Source of the DNA: Candidatus Anoxychlamydiales bacterium
GTDB taxonomy: Bacteria; Chlamydiota; Chlamydiia; Chlamydiales; SM23-39
Assembly: GCA_011065125.1 (NCBI GenBank)
Contig: JAAKFI010000005.1
Coordinates: forward strand, 1 to 57,580
DNA length: 57,580 nucleotides
Direction: 5' to 3'
The notes beneath the pieces are model-generated. The model made no database searches, had not been told where the DNA came from, and saw only the letters and a program-made list of their open reading frames with translations. Below are positions 41,966 to 51,207 of the stretch, one piece after another. How positions within the stretch are numbered: position 1 is the first letter of the stretch; each line of letters opens with the position of its first letter. The translations under genes and the position numbers were made by a program.

Positions 41966-43834
41966 ATGAGACGATCTATATGCACTTGTGATCCTCATTT
42001 TGTTATAGCTGGAAACAAATCTACTTATAGATTTATTTTTACAACAGCAAATGATTTAAAGAAAAATACTAAGTTAATATTCGATTTAAACTCTCAAGGA
42101 AGATATTTCGATTGGCAAATCCCCCAAGCAAATTTAAAATCAAAATCAAATTTAATTTGGGCAGAAATTCCAAATTCCAAACCAATTTCAGCAAAGCAAA
42201 TATCTTTAGATAAGTTTGAATTTACTCTTCCAAAAGATTTAAAAATATCTGAAAGTATAACTTTTTTTATTGGTTCATTAGATGATAAATCCTCTGGTAA
42301 CTTTTGCCAATTATATACACAAAGAAAAAAATCTTTTAATTTACATATTTCATATGATGGTAAAAAAGAAAATGATACTTTTTATTTAGATGTTAAAGGG
42401 AATAAACTTTTCAATATCAAAGCTATCACTCCTTCATATGTTTTAAGAAACAAACGTTTTGATGTAACAATTAGATTTGAAGATGAGTTTGGAAATTTAA
42501 CTTCAAATACAGATGAAGACACTTTAATTGAACTTAGCTATCAACATTTAAGAGAAAACTTATCTTGGAAATTATTTATACCTGAAACTGGATTTATTAT
42601 GCTCCCTTCTCTATATTTTAATGAGCCTGGTATTTATAAAATTAAACTTAAAAATTTAAAAAACAATCAAGAATATTTTTCTGATCCAATATTGTGTTTT
42701 GAATTTGACGACACAAACTTATATTGGGGTCAATTACACTCAGAATCTATAAGATATGATACTCAAAAAGAAATAGACATCTCTCTTAGATCATTTAGAG
42801 ATACAAGTTCACATGATTATTCTGCAACATCTTCATTTGATAGTGAAAAAGAAACATCTACGGATGCATGGAAAAAAATAGCAGCTACCGTATCTGAATT
42901 TAATGAAGATGAAAGATTTATCTCATTTTTAGGAGAGCAATGGCTTGGAGATCTAAAGGAAGAAGGACTAAGACAATTTATTTTTTCAAAAGATAATAAA
43001 TCAATTTTAAGAAAAGATGATTTAAAAAGTAATTCTTTAAAAAAAATATACAAAACATTTACTCCAAAAGATTTGATTTCTATCCCCTCTTTTACGATGG
43101 GAAGTCAAAGCTTATATGATTTTAAAGATTATAATCCTTATTATGAAAGAGTAGTAGAAATATACAATGCTTGGGGAAGCTCAGAAGGATTAGAAAAAAA
43201 TGGAAATTTACATCCAATTGAAGGTCCTAAAAAAGAGCAAAAAGGTAATATTGAAGGTTCAGTTATTAATGCTTTAATTAATGGCTGTAGATTTGGTTTT
43301 GTTGCAGGCGGCTATGACGACAGAGGAATATATAAAGATTTTTATGATAATGAGCAAAAACAATACAGAGCTGGATTAACTGGCATACTGGCTAAAATTC
43401 ATACTAGAGATTCTCTTTTTCAAGCGATGTACAATAGGTCTACTATAGCAACTACTGGAGAAAAAATTTTAGTAGGGCTAAATGTTGCAAATATGCCAAT
43501 AGGCTCAGAATTAAACACTATTCAAAAACCTGGGCTTATGTTTAATAGATTTATTTCAGGATATGTAATAGGAACTGATCTGATAAAAGAAGTACAAATA
43601 TATAGAAATGGAAAACTACTCAATAAATTTAACCCTAAAAAAGATACTTTTGAATTTGAATTTGATGATTCTAATAATTTATTAGATGTAGCCATTAAAA
43701 AAGAAGGACATCCTCCTTTTGTTTTTTATTATTTAAAAGCTATTCAAAATAATAATCATGTAGCTTGGACATCTCCTATTTGGGTCGATCACATAACAGA
43801 TGCATCATCTATAAAAAAGACTAAAAAGAAATAG
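41966..43834 (+). CDS. DUF3604 family protein
   Basis: A 622-residue protein of unknown function. The N-terminal block MRRSICTCDPHFVIAGNKST, the FDLNSQGRYFDWQIP stretch and a beta-rich domain to residue about 245 precede the PHP-like part that opens LYWGQLHSESIR at residues 252-263. Family members usually have WGDLH at this point; here Gln256 replaces Asp. YERVVEIYNAWGSSE, NALINGCRFGFVAGGYDD and RSTIATTGEKILV follow, as in other DUF3604 proteins. No signal peptide is present. AGGAG precedes the ATG. It ends before a strong bidirectional terminator. A hydrolase role is possible but untested. Confidence 0.82.
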   Translation: MRRSICTCDPHFVIAGNKSTYRFIFTTANDLKKNTKLIFDLNSQGRYFDWQIPQANLKSKSNLIWAEIPNSKPISAKQISLDKFEFTLPKDLKISESITFFIGSLDDKSSGNFCQLYTQRKKSFNLHISYDGKKENDTFYLDVKGNKLFNIKAITPSYVLRNKRFDVTIRFEDEFGNLTSNTDEDTLIELSYQHLRENLSWKLFIPETGFIMLPSLYFNEPGIYKIKLKNLKNNQEYFSDPILCFEFDDTNLYWGQLHSESIRYDTQKEIDISLRSFRDTSSHDYSATSSFDSEKETSTDAWKKIAATVSEFNEDERFISFLGEQWLGDLKEEGLRQFIFSKDNKSILRKDDLKSNSLKKIYKTFTPKDLISIPSFTMGSQSLYDFKDYNPYYERVVEIYNAWGSSEGLEKNGNLHPIEGPKKEQKGNIEGSVINALINGCRFGFVAGGYDDRGIYKDFYDNEQKQYRAGLTGILAKIHTRDSLFQAMYNRSTIATTGEKILVGLNVANMPIGSELNTIQKPGLMFNRFISGYVIGTDLIKEVQIYRNGKLLNKFNPKKDTFEFEFDDSNNLLDVAIKKEGHPPFVFYYLKAIQNNNHVAWTSPIWVDHITDASSIKKTKKK

Positions 43835-43890
43835 ATTTATTTTATTTCTTTTTTCTTTTATTAAACTTATTAAGTGTTTTTTGGTAAAAA

Positions 43891-43918
43891 AAAACTGAGC
43901 TAAACTTAGCTCAGTTTT
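43891..43918. terminator. Bidirectional intrinsic terminator
   Basis: AAAACTGAGCTAA and TTAGCTCAGTTTT form a perfect 13-base inverted repeat with a two-base centre. In each direction the G/C-containing stem is followed by a T run. It sits between the convergent DUF3604 gene and the minus-strand gene at 43952, so it can stop transcription from both. Confidence 0.9.
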
Positions 43919-43951
43919 TAATTATATTAGAATATAACTTATAGAATAAGT

Positions 43952-44629
43952 TTATACTGCAGCAGGAGTTTCTTCAGCAGCAGCTTCTTCAGTAGGAGCT
44001 TCAAGAGCAGCTTTTTCAGCTTTTAATCCTTCCAGTTTAGCATCATTAGCTTTTACTAATTCTTCTCTGATTAATAATGGATTTGCTTTAGCAAGATTTT
44101 TTCCATGATTTGAATCATTATAAGTATATCTTGCATACCCAAAATGGCTATAGCTTTTTTTAGCTTCCTTACCAATAAAAGTATACATTTCAGTTGATGC
44201 TTGTCCAAATAGACCTTCAGATTTTTCAGTTAAATTCTCTGCATTAATTTCTTGTAATTCATCAGTTTCTTTTTTAAGTTCTTCCATTTTAGTTTCTAAA
44301 TCAGCAATTTCTTGCTCAGTTTCACTTAATTCTTCTTCTTCTTCTTCTTCTGAAGAAAAGAATAATGAAAATATTGATGCTATACCACTAAATAATGATT
44401 TTACTAAACTAAATGCAAAACCAAATGTGCTACTGATAACTCCAGTGCAAATTTTATAAGTTTTAGTAATGATGCCATCTTTACTTTCAGTTGCTGGAGC
44501 AGCTGATTCAATTGTTGAACTAGCATCTGCAGCTACACCCTCTGGTGCACCTTGAGTTGCTTCTGTTTCAGGTTGTTTAGCTTCCACTTGGCTACTAGCT
44601 AAAGGAGCTCCTGTATTACTAATTGACAT
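43952..44629 (-). CDS. Hypothetical Inc-like membrane protein with coiled coil
   Basis: No family recognised. The 225 residues fall into four parts: an unstructured N-terminus rich in Glu, Ala, Thr and Pro (residues 1-50), a bilobed hydrophobic region of about 40 residues (KTYKICTGVISSTFGFAFSL, then VKSLFSGIASIFSLFF), an acidic run and coiled coil (EEEEEEELSETEQEIADLET and beyond), and a low-complexity tail EEAAAEETPAAV. A long bilobed hydrophobic segment without a signal peptide is the hallmark of chlamydial inclusion membrane (Inc) proteins, so an Inc-like secreted role is plausible. GGGAGG precedes the ATG by six bases, indicating strong translation. It is a solitary gene. Confidence 0.68.
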   Translation of the reverse strand: MSISNTGAPLASSQVEAKQPETEATQGAPEGVAADASSTIESAAPATESKDGIITKTYKICTGVISSTFGFAFSLVKSLFSGIASIFSLFFSSEEEEEEELSETEQEIADLETKMEELKKETDELQEINAENLTEKSEGLFGQASTEMYTFIGKEAKKSYSHFGYARYTYNDSNHGKNLAKANPLLIREELVKANDAKLEGLKAEKAALEAPTEEAAAEETPAAV

Positions 44630-45001
44630 ATTTAACCTCCCAATAGGTTTATTTTTTGTTTTTAAATCTTGAAATTAAATTTCTATTCTTTAATGCCCAA
44701 GTAATTTACACATATTGAAAATATTTTAAAAGAAAAAAAAATATTTCTTTTATAAAAATTTGATAAAGAAGTTTTTTTTGTGCTTTTTTAAACTTTTTTA
44801 ATTTTTAGTGAGAGTTTTTTTTAATATATAAATTACAAATAAGTTATTCTTTCTATTTCTTTATATGTATATGTTAAGATTTCATAAATATAATATCGTT
44901 GATGAAAAAATATTATAATTATTTTATTCTTAGCCTATACAAAAAGATTTTTTTTTAGTAATACAACAAATAGATATTTGTTTTTATAAGGGCTTAAATT
45001 T
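44630..45001. other. Intergenic region between divergent genes
   Basis: No gene is visible in these 372 bases. The sequence is nearly pure A/T. It must hold the promoters of the minus-strand Inc-like gene and of the plus-strand HEAT-repeat gene. A TATAAT at 44889-44894 is the best -10 on the plus strand, without a clear -35. A weak hairpin with arms TAAAAGAAA and TTTCTTTTA lies near 44728-44753. AAGGG precedes the 45002 start. Confidence 0.4.
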
Positions 45002-46675
45002 ATGATTTTTTTAAAAAAAATTTTATTAATTTTCACTTTTTCTTTTTTTACAATTTATGCAAATGAAAGTTTAGATAAAAGACAAATTCTATACTTAATG
45101 CATTCAAATGAAATTGAAAGAGCCTTTTCCTTATTTCAAAAAATGACAAGGGATGAAAATTATTTAGACTTTGAAACTCTTCAAAAAATGGCTATTATAC
45201 TTTTAAAAAATGGTTCAAAAGACTCTGATGATGAAGTCCAGCAGCTATCAATGTTTGGAGCAGGTCTTGCTGCATCAAATGCTTCCTTTGAGATTTTAGA
45301 ATCAGGATTAAATTCACAAAATTACCAAACGCAAATGATCGCCTTAAATTTTTTAAGCTCTTTAAATGACGATAAAATAGATGTTTTATTAAACAAGGCT
45401 ATGAGCTCTGATTTTGTACCTATTAGACTTGAAGCTGCATATCATATGGCTAAAAGAAAGCATCCAAACGCTCTTGGCCAAATTGAATCTTTAATGTACA
45501 AATTACCACCGTTTGTTAAGCCTTATTTCCCAACACTTCTTGCAACTCTTGGAACAAATGAAGCTATAAAAACATTAAAAGTTTTTTTAAATGATTCAAA
45601 TCCAGATGTTAGAATAGAAACCATTTTAAATTTAGCATATCACAATAGAGATGATATGTTAGAGTTTATAAAAAAAAGAACTATAACATCTAGTATTGCA
45701 GAAAAAGAAGCTATTTGTTTTGCACTTTCGCTATTAAAAGATACCTCTTCTATAGAAATCTTAAAAAAAATAAGTAAAATTGATGTTGAAAATGTAAAAA
45801 TTTCAGCCCTTAGATCTCTTTATTTATTAGGTGATAGATCTGCTAAAATTAAATTAGAAGAAGAAGCTAAAAAAAAATCTATTTTTGCAATTGCAACGCT
45901 TTGTGAAATAGAAGGATCTGAAGATACTTTATTTGAATTAACTCAATCCAATCATCCTTTTGTTAAATTAAATGCTGCTATTTCTCTATATAAAAGAAAA
46001 GACAGAAGATCTTTAAAACTTTTAAAAACAATATTTATAGATAGTGAAAAGGATTTAGCATTTGGGCCTTATCTCTCTCAAGGCAGAACAATGATGTATA
46101 TAAAAACATACCCAAAAGCTTTAGGTAAAATTAAAGAGAGCAATGTTGATTTATCAGTTTCTTTAAATATAAGAAACTTACTTTTAAAAGAGTCTCTTGA
46201 ATTTAATGAAGATGATTTTTTAAAAATAGCTACAACCATTATAGACAACAATCAATTAGATTTAGTACCACAACTTATTAGCCTTTTAGAAAACAAAAAA
46301 TCTGAAAAAATAATTTCTTATTTAAAATATCTATCTAAAAATAGTTTAACTCCTTTGATTAAAGATTATGCAAATCTAGCACTTTATAGATTAAATGAAG
46401 ATGGTGATTACGAAGATTATATTAAAAACTGGGTATATAAAGAAAATAATTCTCAATTAATAGAGTTAAATCCAGAAGCTAAGAAAAAAAATGAAAATGC
46501 TTCAATTTATGATCTAACAAAAGAAGAAACATCTAAATTACTAGTTGATATGTATACAGCCCTTAGCTCTAAGCAAAATAAAAAAAGTATAATTATTTTA
46601 ATAGATGCTATTAAAAAAACAAATTATAAAAATAGATATGCCCTATCAGGTCTTTTAATTAAAGCTACAGAATAA
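45002..46675 (+). CDS. Exported HEAT-repeat protein
   Basis: A 557-residue protein with a signal peptide (LKKILLIFTFSFFTIYANES, residues 4-23) and then a continuous array of alpha-helical HEAT/PBS-type repeats, for example the stretches around ALNFLSSLNDDKIDVLLNKA, RLEAAYHMAKRKHPNALGQI and DPDVR-like NPDVRIETILNLAYHN. Such solenoids bind other proteins; in the periplasm it could be a scaffold. It lies 56 bases before lptD and on the same strand, so a role in outer membrane assembly is possible but only inferred. No catalytic motif is seen. Confidence 0.75.
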   Translation: MIFLKKILLIFTFSFFTIYANESLDKRQILYLMHSNEIERAFSLFQKMTRDENYLDFETLQKMAIILLKNGSKDSDDEVQQLSMFGAGLAASNASFEILESGLNSQNYQTQMIALNFLSSLNDDKIDVLLNKAMSSDFVPIRLEAAYHMAKRKHPNALGQIESLMYKLPPFVKPYFPTLLATLGTNEAIKTLKVFLNDSNPDVRIETILNLAYHNRDDMLEFIKKRTITSSIAEKEAICFALSLLKDTSSIEILKKISKIDVENVKISALRSLYLLGDRSAKIKLEEEAKKKSIFAIATLCEIEGSEDTLFELTQSNHPFVKLNAAISLYKRKDRRSLKLLKTIFIDSEKDLAFGPYLSQGRTMMYIKTYPKALGKIKESNVDLSVSLNIRNLLLKESLEFNEDDFLKIATTIIDNNQLDLVPQLISLLENKKSEKIISYLKYLSKNSLTPLIKDYANLALYRLNEDGDYEDYIKNWVYKENNSQLIELNPEAKKKNENASIYDLTKEETSKLLVDMYTALSSKQNKKSIIILIDAIKKTNYKNRYALSGLLIKATE

Positions 46676-46731
46676 GCTGCAAAATATATTCACATTTCTT
46701 ATAATCTAACTAACAAAAAGATATTGTTTTA

Positions 46732-48906
46732 ATGTTAGTAAGATTTAGTGCTATATTTTTATTTTTTTTTACAGTTTGCTTTTCAGATAAAGCAGAAGAA
46801 AATGAAAACGAATTAATATCTAGTTTTAAACAATCTCTTTTAAATAGAGCCTCTAAATTTCTTGACAAATCAAAAACATCCAAACCTTTAAAGCCTCATG
46901 AGATCATAGTTGATTTAAGAAATCCTTCTTACAAAAATGGTATTTTAACAACACATGAAGGTGGCGTGATTACAGGAGATGATATAAGAATACAAGCTAA
47001 ATGCATTCAATATATTAAAAAAGACAATTCTATCCCCCCTGTTCATAAAATTGAAGCTGAAGGTGATTTAATAATTCAATATAAAGGAAGAGTATATGTT
47101 GGTAGTGAATTAGAATATGATTTTTTATCAAGAACAGGAACTGTATATGATGGAAGAACATTTGCTTCTATGTGGTATTTAGGAGGAGATAAAATCGAAC
47201 TAAATCCTGATGGAAGTTATAGAGTTGACAATGTATTTATAACTACTTGTGAAAATGTTGATAGCACATGGGCTATTCATGCAGGAAAAGTAAATGTTTT
47301 AAAAAAAGATCTTTTAGAAGCTAAAAAAGTAAGATTTAGATTTTTTAAATTTCCAACACTTTGGCTTCCTTCTTTTAAAGTAAATCTTAAAAGATTTTTT
47401 CAAACACCATTAATTAGATATAATATTAATTGGGATAAAGCATCCGGCCCCAGAGCAGGACTTAGATATAGGATATATTCATGGAGAGACTTTGCTCTTT
47501 GGGCTAGAGTTGAATATAGACTTAAAATGGGTTGGGGCGGCGCCATTGAAGGAGAATATTACCCAGAAAATGGAAGAGAATTTTTTGAAACTAAAAACTA
47601 TTTAGCATCAGATATAATTCCTCAAGAACTAATTAAAAAAAGAAGATATAGAACACAAGGTGTATATAGAGCTACAAGTTTTGATAAAAAAACAAAAACA
47701 GACATTACTTGGGATAAATATAGTGATATAAATATGCCAGGTGATTTTAAAAGCGATGATTTTGAATTAAATACTGCAAAAAGAACTGAACTTACAATAA
47801 GACATATAGAAGATTCTTTTTTATCTATTTTATATGCAAGACCAAGACTTAATACTTTTAATTCTGTAAAGCAAGAATTTCCAACTGGTTATTTTAATGT
47901 TAGACCTTTTAAATTAGAGAACTTAGGCTTTATTATTTATAATAATTTTAAAGGATCTTATTTAAACTATTCTTATTCTAATGATCTATCTCCTAGTTTA
48001 AAAGATTTTCATTCTGGAAGAATTGAAGAAAGATTTGAACTTTCAAGACCTTTTAAGACAAAATATATTTCTTTAATCCCATATGTTGGATTCGAAGGTA
48101 TATATTTTAATAATAGTCCAAATCATTCTTCTAAAACACTTCTTATGTGTTTATATGGAGGAGAAATCAAAACAGATTTTTATAGAAAATACATAGATTA
48201 TAAACATATAATCCAACCCTACATTAAATACACTGGAATTACAGATCCTAAAAAAAAGATAGATTCCTTTTATATTTTTTCAATTCAAGATGGTTATAAT
48301 GAACTGAACTATTTTAAATTAGGCTTTAAAAATCAATTTTATAAAATTGATTCATTAAATCCTTTGCCAAAATTTGAGACTAATCTTTATGCTAATACTT
48401 TTTTAGACCATGATTTCACACTAAGAACACTTCCTAAATTATATTTAGATTTTGATTTGAATCTCTCTACTGTATTATTTAAAACATCACTTGCTTGGAA
48501 TTTTTATAAACAAATTTTAGATTATTCTAATTTCAACCTTCATTTTACTGTTAATGAAAATTTAGCTTTTAGAATTGAGTTCAGACATAGGTCTGCTTAT
48601 GATTTTAGAAAAGCAGACCATACTAATTTTATTTTAGATGTTTCAAGGCCAATATCTGTTTTAAAAACATCTTCTATTTCAGATAGAAGAAATACTATTT
48701 TAACACATGCTTATTTTAGATTAAGTCCATATTGGACATGTGAATTACAATCCCATCATGGTTGGGCTAGAAAAAATGAACCTTCCTATAATGAATATAG
48801 AGTAGATCTATATACTAAACTTTCAGCATCTTGGAAAGGTAGACTTACCTATCAACATACTCAAAGTGACGATAAATTTTCTGGATCTGTCGACCTGATA
48901 AAATAA
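46732..48906 (+). CDS. lptD: LPS-assembly protein LptD-like outer membrane protein
   Basis: A 724-residue outer membrane protein. A signal peptide (residues 1-18, ending FFTVCFS) is followed by a periplasmic OstA/LptA-like jellyroll (residues about 55-190; ILTTHEGGVITGDDIRIQA, YVGSELEYDFLSRTGTVYDG) and then a beta-barrel with many alternating aromatic strands to the C-terminus. The junction region KFPTLWLPSFKVNLKRFF resembles the LptD barrel entry. LptD with LptE inserts lipopolysaccharide into the outer leaflet. Cysteines are few (only four or so in the mature part), so the E. coli disulphide pattern is not evident. Length is in the family range. Confidence 0.82.
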   Translation: MLVRFSAIFLFFFTVCFSDKAEENENELISSFKQSLLNRASKFLDKSKTSKPLKPHEIIVDLRNPSYKNGILTTHEGGVITGDDIRIQAKCIQYIKKDNSIPPVHKIEAEGDLIIQYKGRVYVGSELEYDFLSRTGTVYDGRTFASMWYLGGDKIELNPDGSYRVDNVFITTCENVDSTWAIHAGKVNVLKKDLLEAKKVRFRFFKFPTLWLPSFKVNLKRFFQTPLIRYNINWDKASGPRAGLRYRIYSWRDFALWARVEYRLKMGWGGAIEGEYYPENGREFFETKNYLASDIIPQELIKKRRYRTQGVYRATSFDKKTKTDITWDKYSDINMPGDFKSDDFELNTAKRTELTIRHIEDSFLSILYARPRLNTFNSVKQEFPTGYFNVRPFKLENLGFIIYNNFKGSYLNYSYSNDLSPSLKDFHSGRIEERFELSRPFKTKYISLIPYVGFEGIYFNNSPNHSSKTLLMCLYGGEIKTDFYRKYIDYKHIIQPYIKYTGITDPKKKIDSFYIFSIQDGYNELNYFKLGFKNQFYKIDSLNPLPKFETNLYANTFLDHDFTLRTLPKLYLDFDLNLSTVLFKTSLAWNFYKQILDYSNFNLHFTVNENLAFRIEFRHRSAYDFRKADHTNFILDVSRPISVLKTSSISDRRNTILTHAYFRLSPYWTCELQSHHGWARKNEPSYNEYRVDLYTKLSASWKGRLTYQHTQSDDKFSGSVDLIK

Positions 48907-49009
48907 TTTATAAAAAATTGTTTTAAATTAAAAAAAATATTTTAATTGTTTAGCTAAATTAACAAAGCAACAAATAATATTATTTTTAAAATCAGCTATC
49001 AAAATTAAA

Positions 49010-49038
49010 TTGAATTTTATTTTTTCTTCTTCTATAAT
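49010..49038 (+). promoter_or_regulatory. Promoter of the 49059 gene
   Basis: TTGAAT at 49010-49015 and a perfect TATAAT at 49033-49038 are separated by 17 bases, 20 bases before the ATG. AAGGA at 49049-49053 supplies the ribosome binding site, so the leader is very short. Confidence 0.65.
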
Positions 49039-49058
49039 ATTTAAAAAAAGGAAATTAA

Positions 49059-49505
49059 ATGACTTTAAGAACACTTTCAGATCCAGTTTTGTTAAAAGAA
49101 AAAAGCCGTATAAATATATCGCTTTCTCTATTAGCTGAAACAAGAAGAGCAGTTTTAGCTAAAAGACTCGCAGAAGAACATTTCAGACAAACTCAAAGTA
49201 GACCGACATCCCCCGATTCCGATCAAACATCACAAAGCGATCTTTCAGAGGCTATCCAAGTAACCTCTGTTACTTATGTTCCTAATACCTCACCAAAAAC
49301 ACCTACTCTTGCTAGAGAATCTATTTCACCTACTCATTCTGATAAATCAACTATCACACAACCATCCGATAATACTACAAAAAAAACAATGGCCCTTTCA
49401 TTACAATTTATTGGCACTAGAGTCGAATCAACAAAAGCTCCGACGCATAGGCCAAAACAAGGATTTTTTAGTGAAGGATTATCCATTCAAGGACATAGGG
49501 TATAA
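49059..49505 (+). CDS. Hypothetical Ser/Thr/Pro-rich protein
   Basis: No family recognised. The 148-residue protein has a short helical N-terminus (residues about 1-45, ISLSLLAETRRAVLAKRLAE) followed by a long disordered region rich in Ser, Thr, Pro and Gln (QTQSRPTSPDSDQTSQSDLS and similar) and a basic end. There is no signal peptide or membrane segment. Such composition is typical of type III secreted chlamydial effectors and of few housekeeping proteins. It has its own near-consensus promoter and converges on def with a seven-base gap. Effector function is inferred. Confidence 0.68.
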   Translation: MTLRTLSDPVLLKEKSRINISLSLLAETRRAVLAKRLAEEHFRQTQSRPTSPDSDQTSQSDLSEAIQVTSVTYVPNTSPKTPTLARESISPTHSDKSTITQPSDNTTKKTMALSLQFIGTRVESTKAPTHRPKQGFFSEGLSIQGHRV

Positions 49506-49512
49506 AAAAAAA

Positions 49513-50037
49513 TTAGTTATATTTTTTGATTATTTCTTTTAAAAGATGATCAATTTCTTTTTTTTGATCTTCTTTTAATCTATCTATAAATAAAGTTCCA
49601 TTTAAGTGATCATTTTCATGCATGATCTCTCTTGCTTTAAAACCTTCAATATCTTTAGATATTCTCTTTCCGTTAATATCTAAATATTCTACATGTATCT
49701 TACATGGTCTTTCAACTTCCATATGTATACCTGGAACAGATAAACACCCTTCAGGCATGATCTCAGTTTTTTGAGATGGGTTTGTTATTTTTGGATTTAT
49801 AAAAACTTCAGGCTCCGCTAGATATGAGTCTCCATTTTCATTTTCTAAAACTTCTCTAATAACAAAAATTCTTTTTAAAACACCTATTTGAATGGCAGCA
49901 AGTCCAACGCCGTTATTTACATCCATTGTTTCGATTATATCATTTGCTAATTGTTTGATTTCATCTGTGATGTTATCAACTTCTATGCATTGTTTACGAA
50001 GAAGTGAATCACCAAGATAAACTAACTTTAGTTTCAC
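49513..50037 (-). CDS. def: Peptide deformylase
   Basis: A 174-residue Fe/Zn hydrolase that removes the formyl group from nascent proteins. Motif 1 is GVGLAAIQIG (with Ile where Pro is usual), motif 2 EGCLSVPG supplies the Cys ligand, and motif 3 IMHENDHLNGTLFIDRL supplies the two His and the catalytic Glu. Length is standard. The start overlaps the secG stop by four bases, so def is the last gene of the tpiA-secG-def minus-strand operon. Confidence 0.96.
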   Translation of the reverse strand: MKLKLVYLGDSLLRKQCIEVDNITDEIKQLANDIIETMDVNNGVGLAAIQIGVLKRIFVIREVLENENGDSYLAEPEVFINPKITNPSQKTEIMPEGCLSVPGIHMEVERPCKIHVEYLDINGKRISKDIEGFKAREIMHENDHLNGTLFIDRLKEDQKKEIDHLLKEIIKKYN

Positions 50038-50321
50038 TCTTGAACCTCTTCAATAACAGTGTCTGCTTTGGTAGCTTTTCTCGCTAAAGCTGAAGTCCAA
50101 AACGATAAAAAGATACAACTTACCATAAAAATAACAACTAAATATGCAGTAAATTTTTTTAAAACATCTGCTGTTGCGGTTCCAAATAATGAAGTAGAAG
50201 CATCAGATCCAAAAGAAGAGCCAAGTCCCATACTTTTTGATTCTTGCATTAAGATTACAAACATAGTAAGCGCACATAAAAATAAAAAAGAAAAAATAAG
50301 TAAATAAAATATAAATGACAT
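50034..50321 (-). CDS. secG: Preprotein translocase subunit SecG
   Basis: A 95-residue membrane protein with two hydrophobic helices (YLLIFSFLFLCALTMFVILM and AYLVVIFMVSCIFLSFWTSA) separated by the conserved cytoplasmic loop QESKSMGLGSSFGSDASTSLFG, which contains the Gly/Ser/Phe-rich SecG signature. It is an accessory subunit of SecYEG that speeds translocation. It lies eight bases after tpiA and overlaps def, so all three are likely cotranscribed. Close linkage of secG with tpiA is common in bacteria. Confidence 0.93.
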   Translation of the reverse strand: MSFIFYLLIFSFLFLCALTMFVILMQESKSMGLGSSFGSDASTSLFGTATADVLKKFTAYLVVIFMVSCIFLSFWTSALARKATKADTVIEEVQE

Positions 50322-50329
50322 TGTTAACC

Positions 50330-51082
50330 TCAGCTTTTATTAATAATTTCTAAAAAAGTGTCTATTTTAAGTGATGCTCCTCCGATTAAAGCACCATCTA
50401 TATTGTGTTGCCCTAAAAGTATTTCTATATTATCTGGTTTAACAGAACCACCGTATAAAATATATGTGCTATTAGCTATATCTTTATCATATAGCTTTGT
50501 AATAACTTTTCTAATATATAAATGAGCATTCTCTGCGATATCTGGTGTTGCTGTTTTTCCTGTTCCTATAGCCCATACTGGTTCATATGCAATAATTACA
50601 TTTTTCATTTGAGTTTTTGAAACATTTAAAAGATTTTTAGTTAGCTGATCTTCTAAAACTTCATTTGTTGAATTACTATCTCTTTCTTTTTCTGTTTCAC
50701 CTATACATAAAATGGGCTGAATATTATTTTCTAATGAGCTCAAAACTTTTTTATTTATTAAACTATTATCTTCTTTAAATACATTTCTTCTCTCTGAATG
50801 TCCTAATATAACAAAATCCATATCTATTTCTTTTAACATTCCAGGTGAGATCTCTCCAGTAAAAGCACCTTCTGATTCATAGTGCATATTTTGAGATCCA
50901 ATTTTTATTTTTGTATCTTTTGCAATTTCTTTTGCAAAAAATAAAGAAATAAAAGATGGAGCTATGTAAACATTTGCTCTTTGATTATTTAATGAAGATG
51001 ATAATTTTTCTAAAAAATCTTTTGTTTCTTTGATAGTTTTATACATTTTCCAATTGCCTGCGATAATTGGATTTTTTTCCAT
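50330..51082 (-). CDS. tpiA: Triosephosphate isomerase
   Basis: A 250-residue TIM-barrel enzyme interconverting dihydroxyacetone phosphate and glyceraldehyde 3-phosphate. The substrate Lys lies in AGNWKMYKT, the catalytic His in VILGHSERRNVF, and the catalytic Glu with loop 6 in AYEPVWAIGTGKTATP; LYGGSVKPDNIE and GALIGGASL bind phosphate. All key residues are present. It is the first gene of the minus-strand operon, with a near-consensus promoter, and lies divergent to xseA, the tpiA-xseA adjacency also seen in Chlamydia. Confidence 0.97.
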   Translation of the reverse strand: MEKNPIIAGNWKMYKTIKETKDFLEKLSSSLNNQRANVYIAPSFISLFFAKEIAKDTKIKIGSQNMHYESEGAFTGEISPGMLKEIDMDFVILGHSERRNVFKEDNSLINKKVLSSLENNIQPILCIGETEKERDSNSTNEVLEDQLTKNLLNVSKTQMKNVIIAYEPVWAIGTGKTATPDIAENAHLYIRKVITKLYDKDIANSTYILYGGSVKPDNIEILLGQHNIDGALIGGASLKIDTFLEIINKS

Positions 51083-51110
51083 AAAGCATACCTTTTTTAT
51101 TAAAAAATAT

Positions 51111-51140
51111 ATTATAGTAATAAACCTAATCTAATATCAA
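51111..51140 (-). promoter_or_regulatory. Promoter of tpiA-secG-def
   Basis: On the minus strand TTGATA (51135-51140) and TATAAT (51111-51116) are spaced by 18 bases, and the -10 lies 28 bases upstream of the tpiA ATG. Confidence 0.65.
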
Positions 51141-51207
51141 GACAAATTAATATAGAAATATATATGCTTTTTAAGTTAAAATTTGAATTTTATTTAATAT
51201 TAAAGTT

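Noticed and set aside
49276-49542. 88-residue plus-strand frame overlapping the 49059 gene
   Set aside because: It is a +1 shadow of the Ser/Thr/Pro-rich gene with no ribosome binding site, and runs into the def gene.
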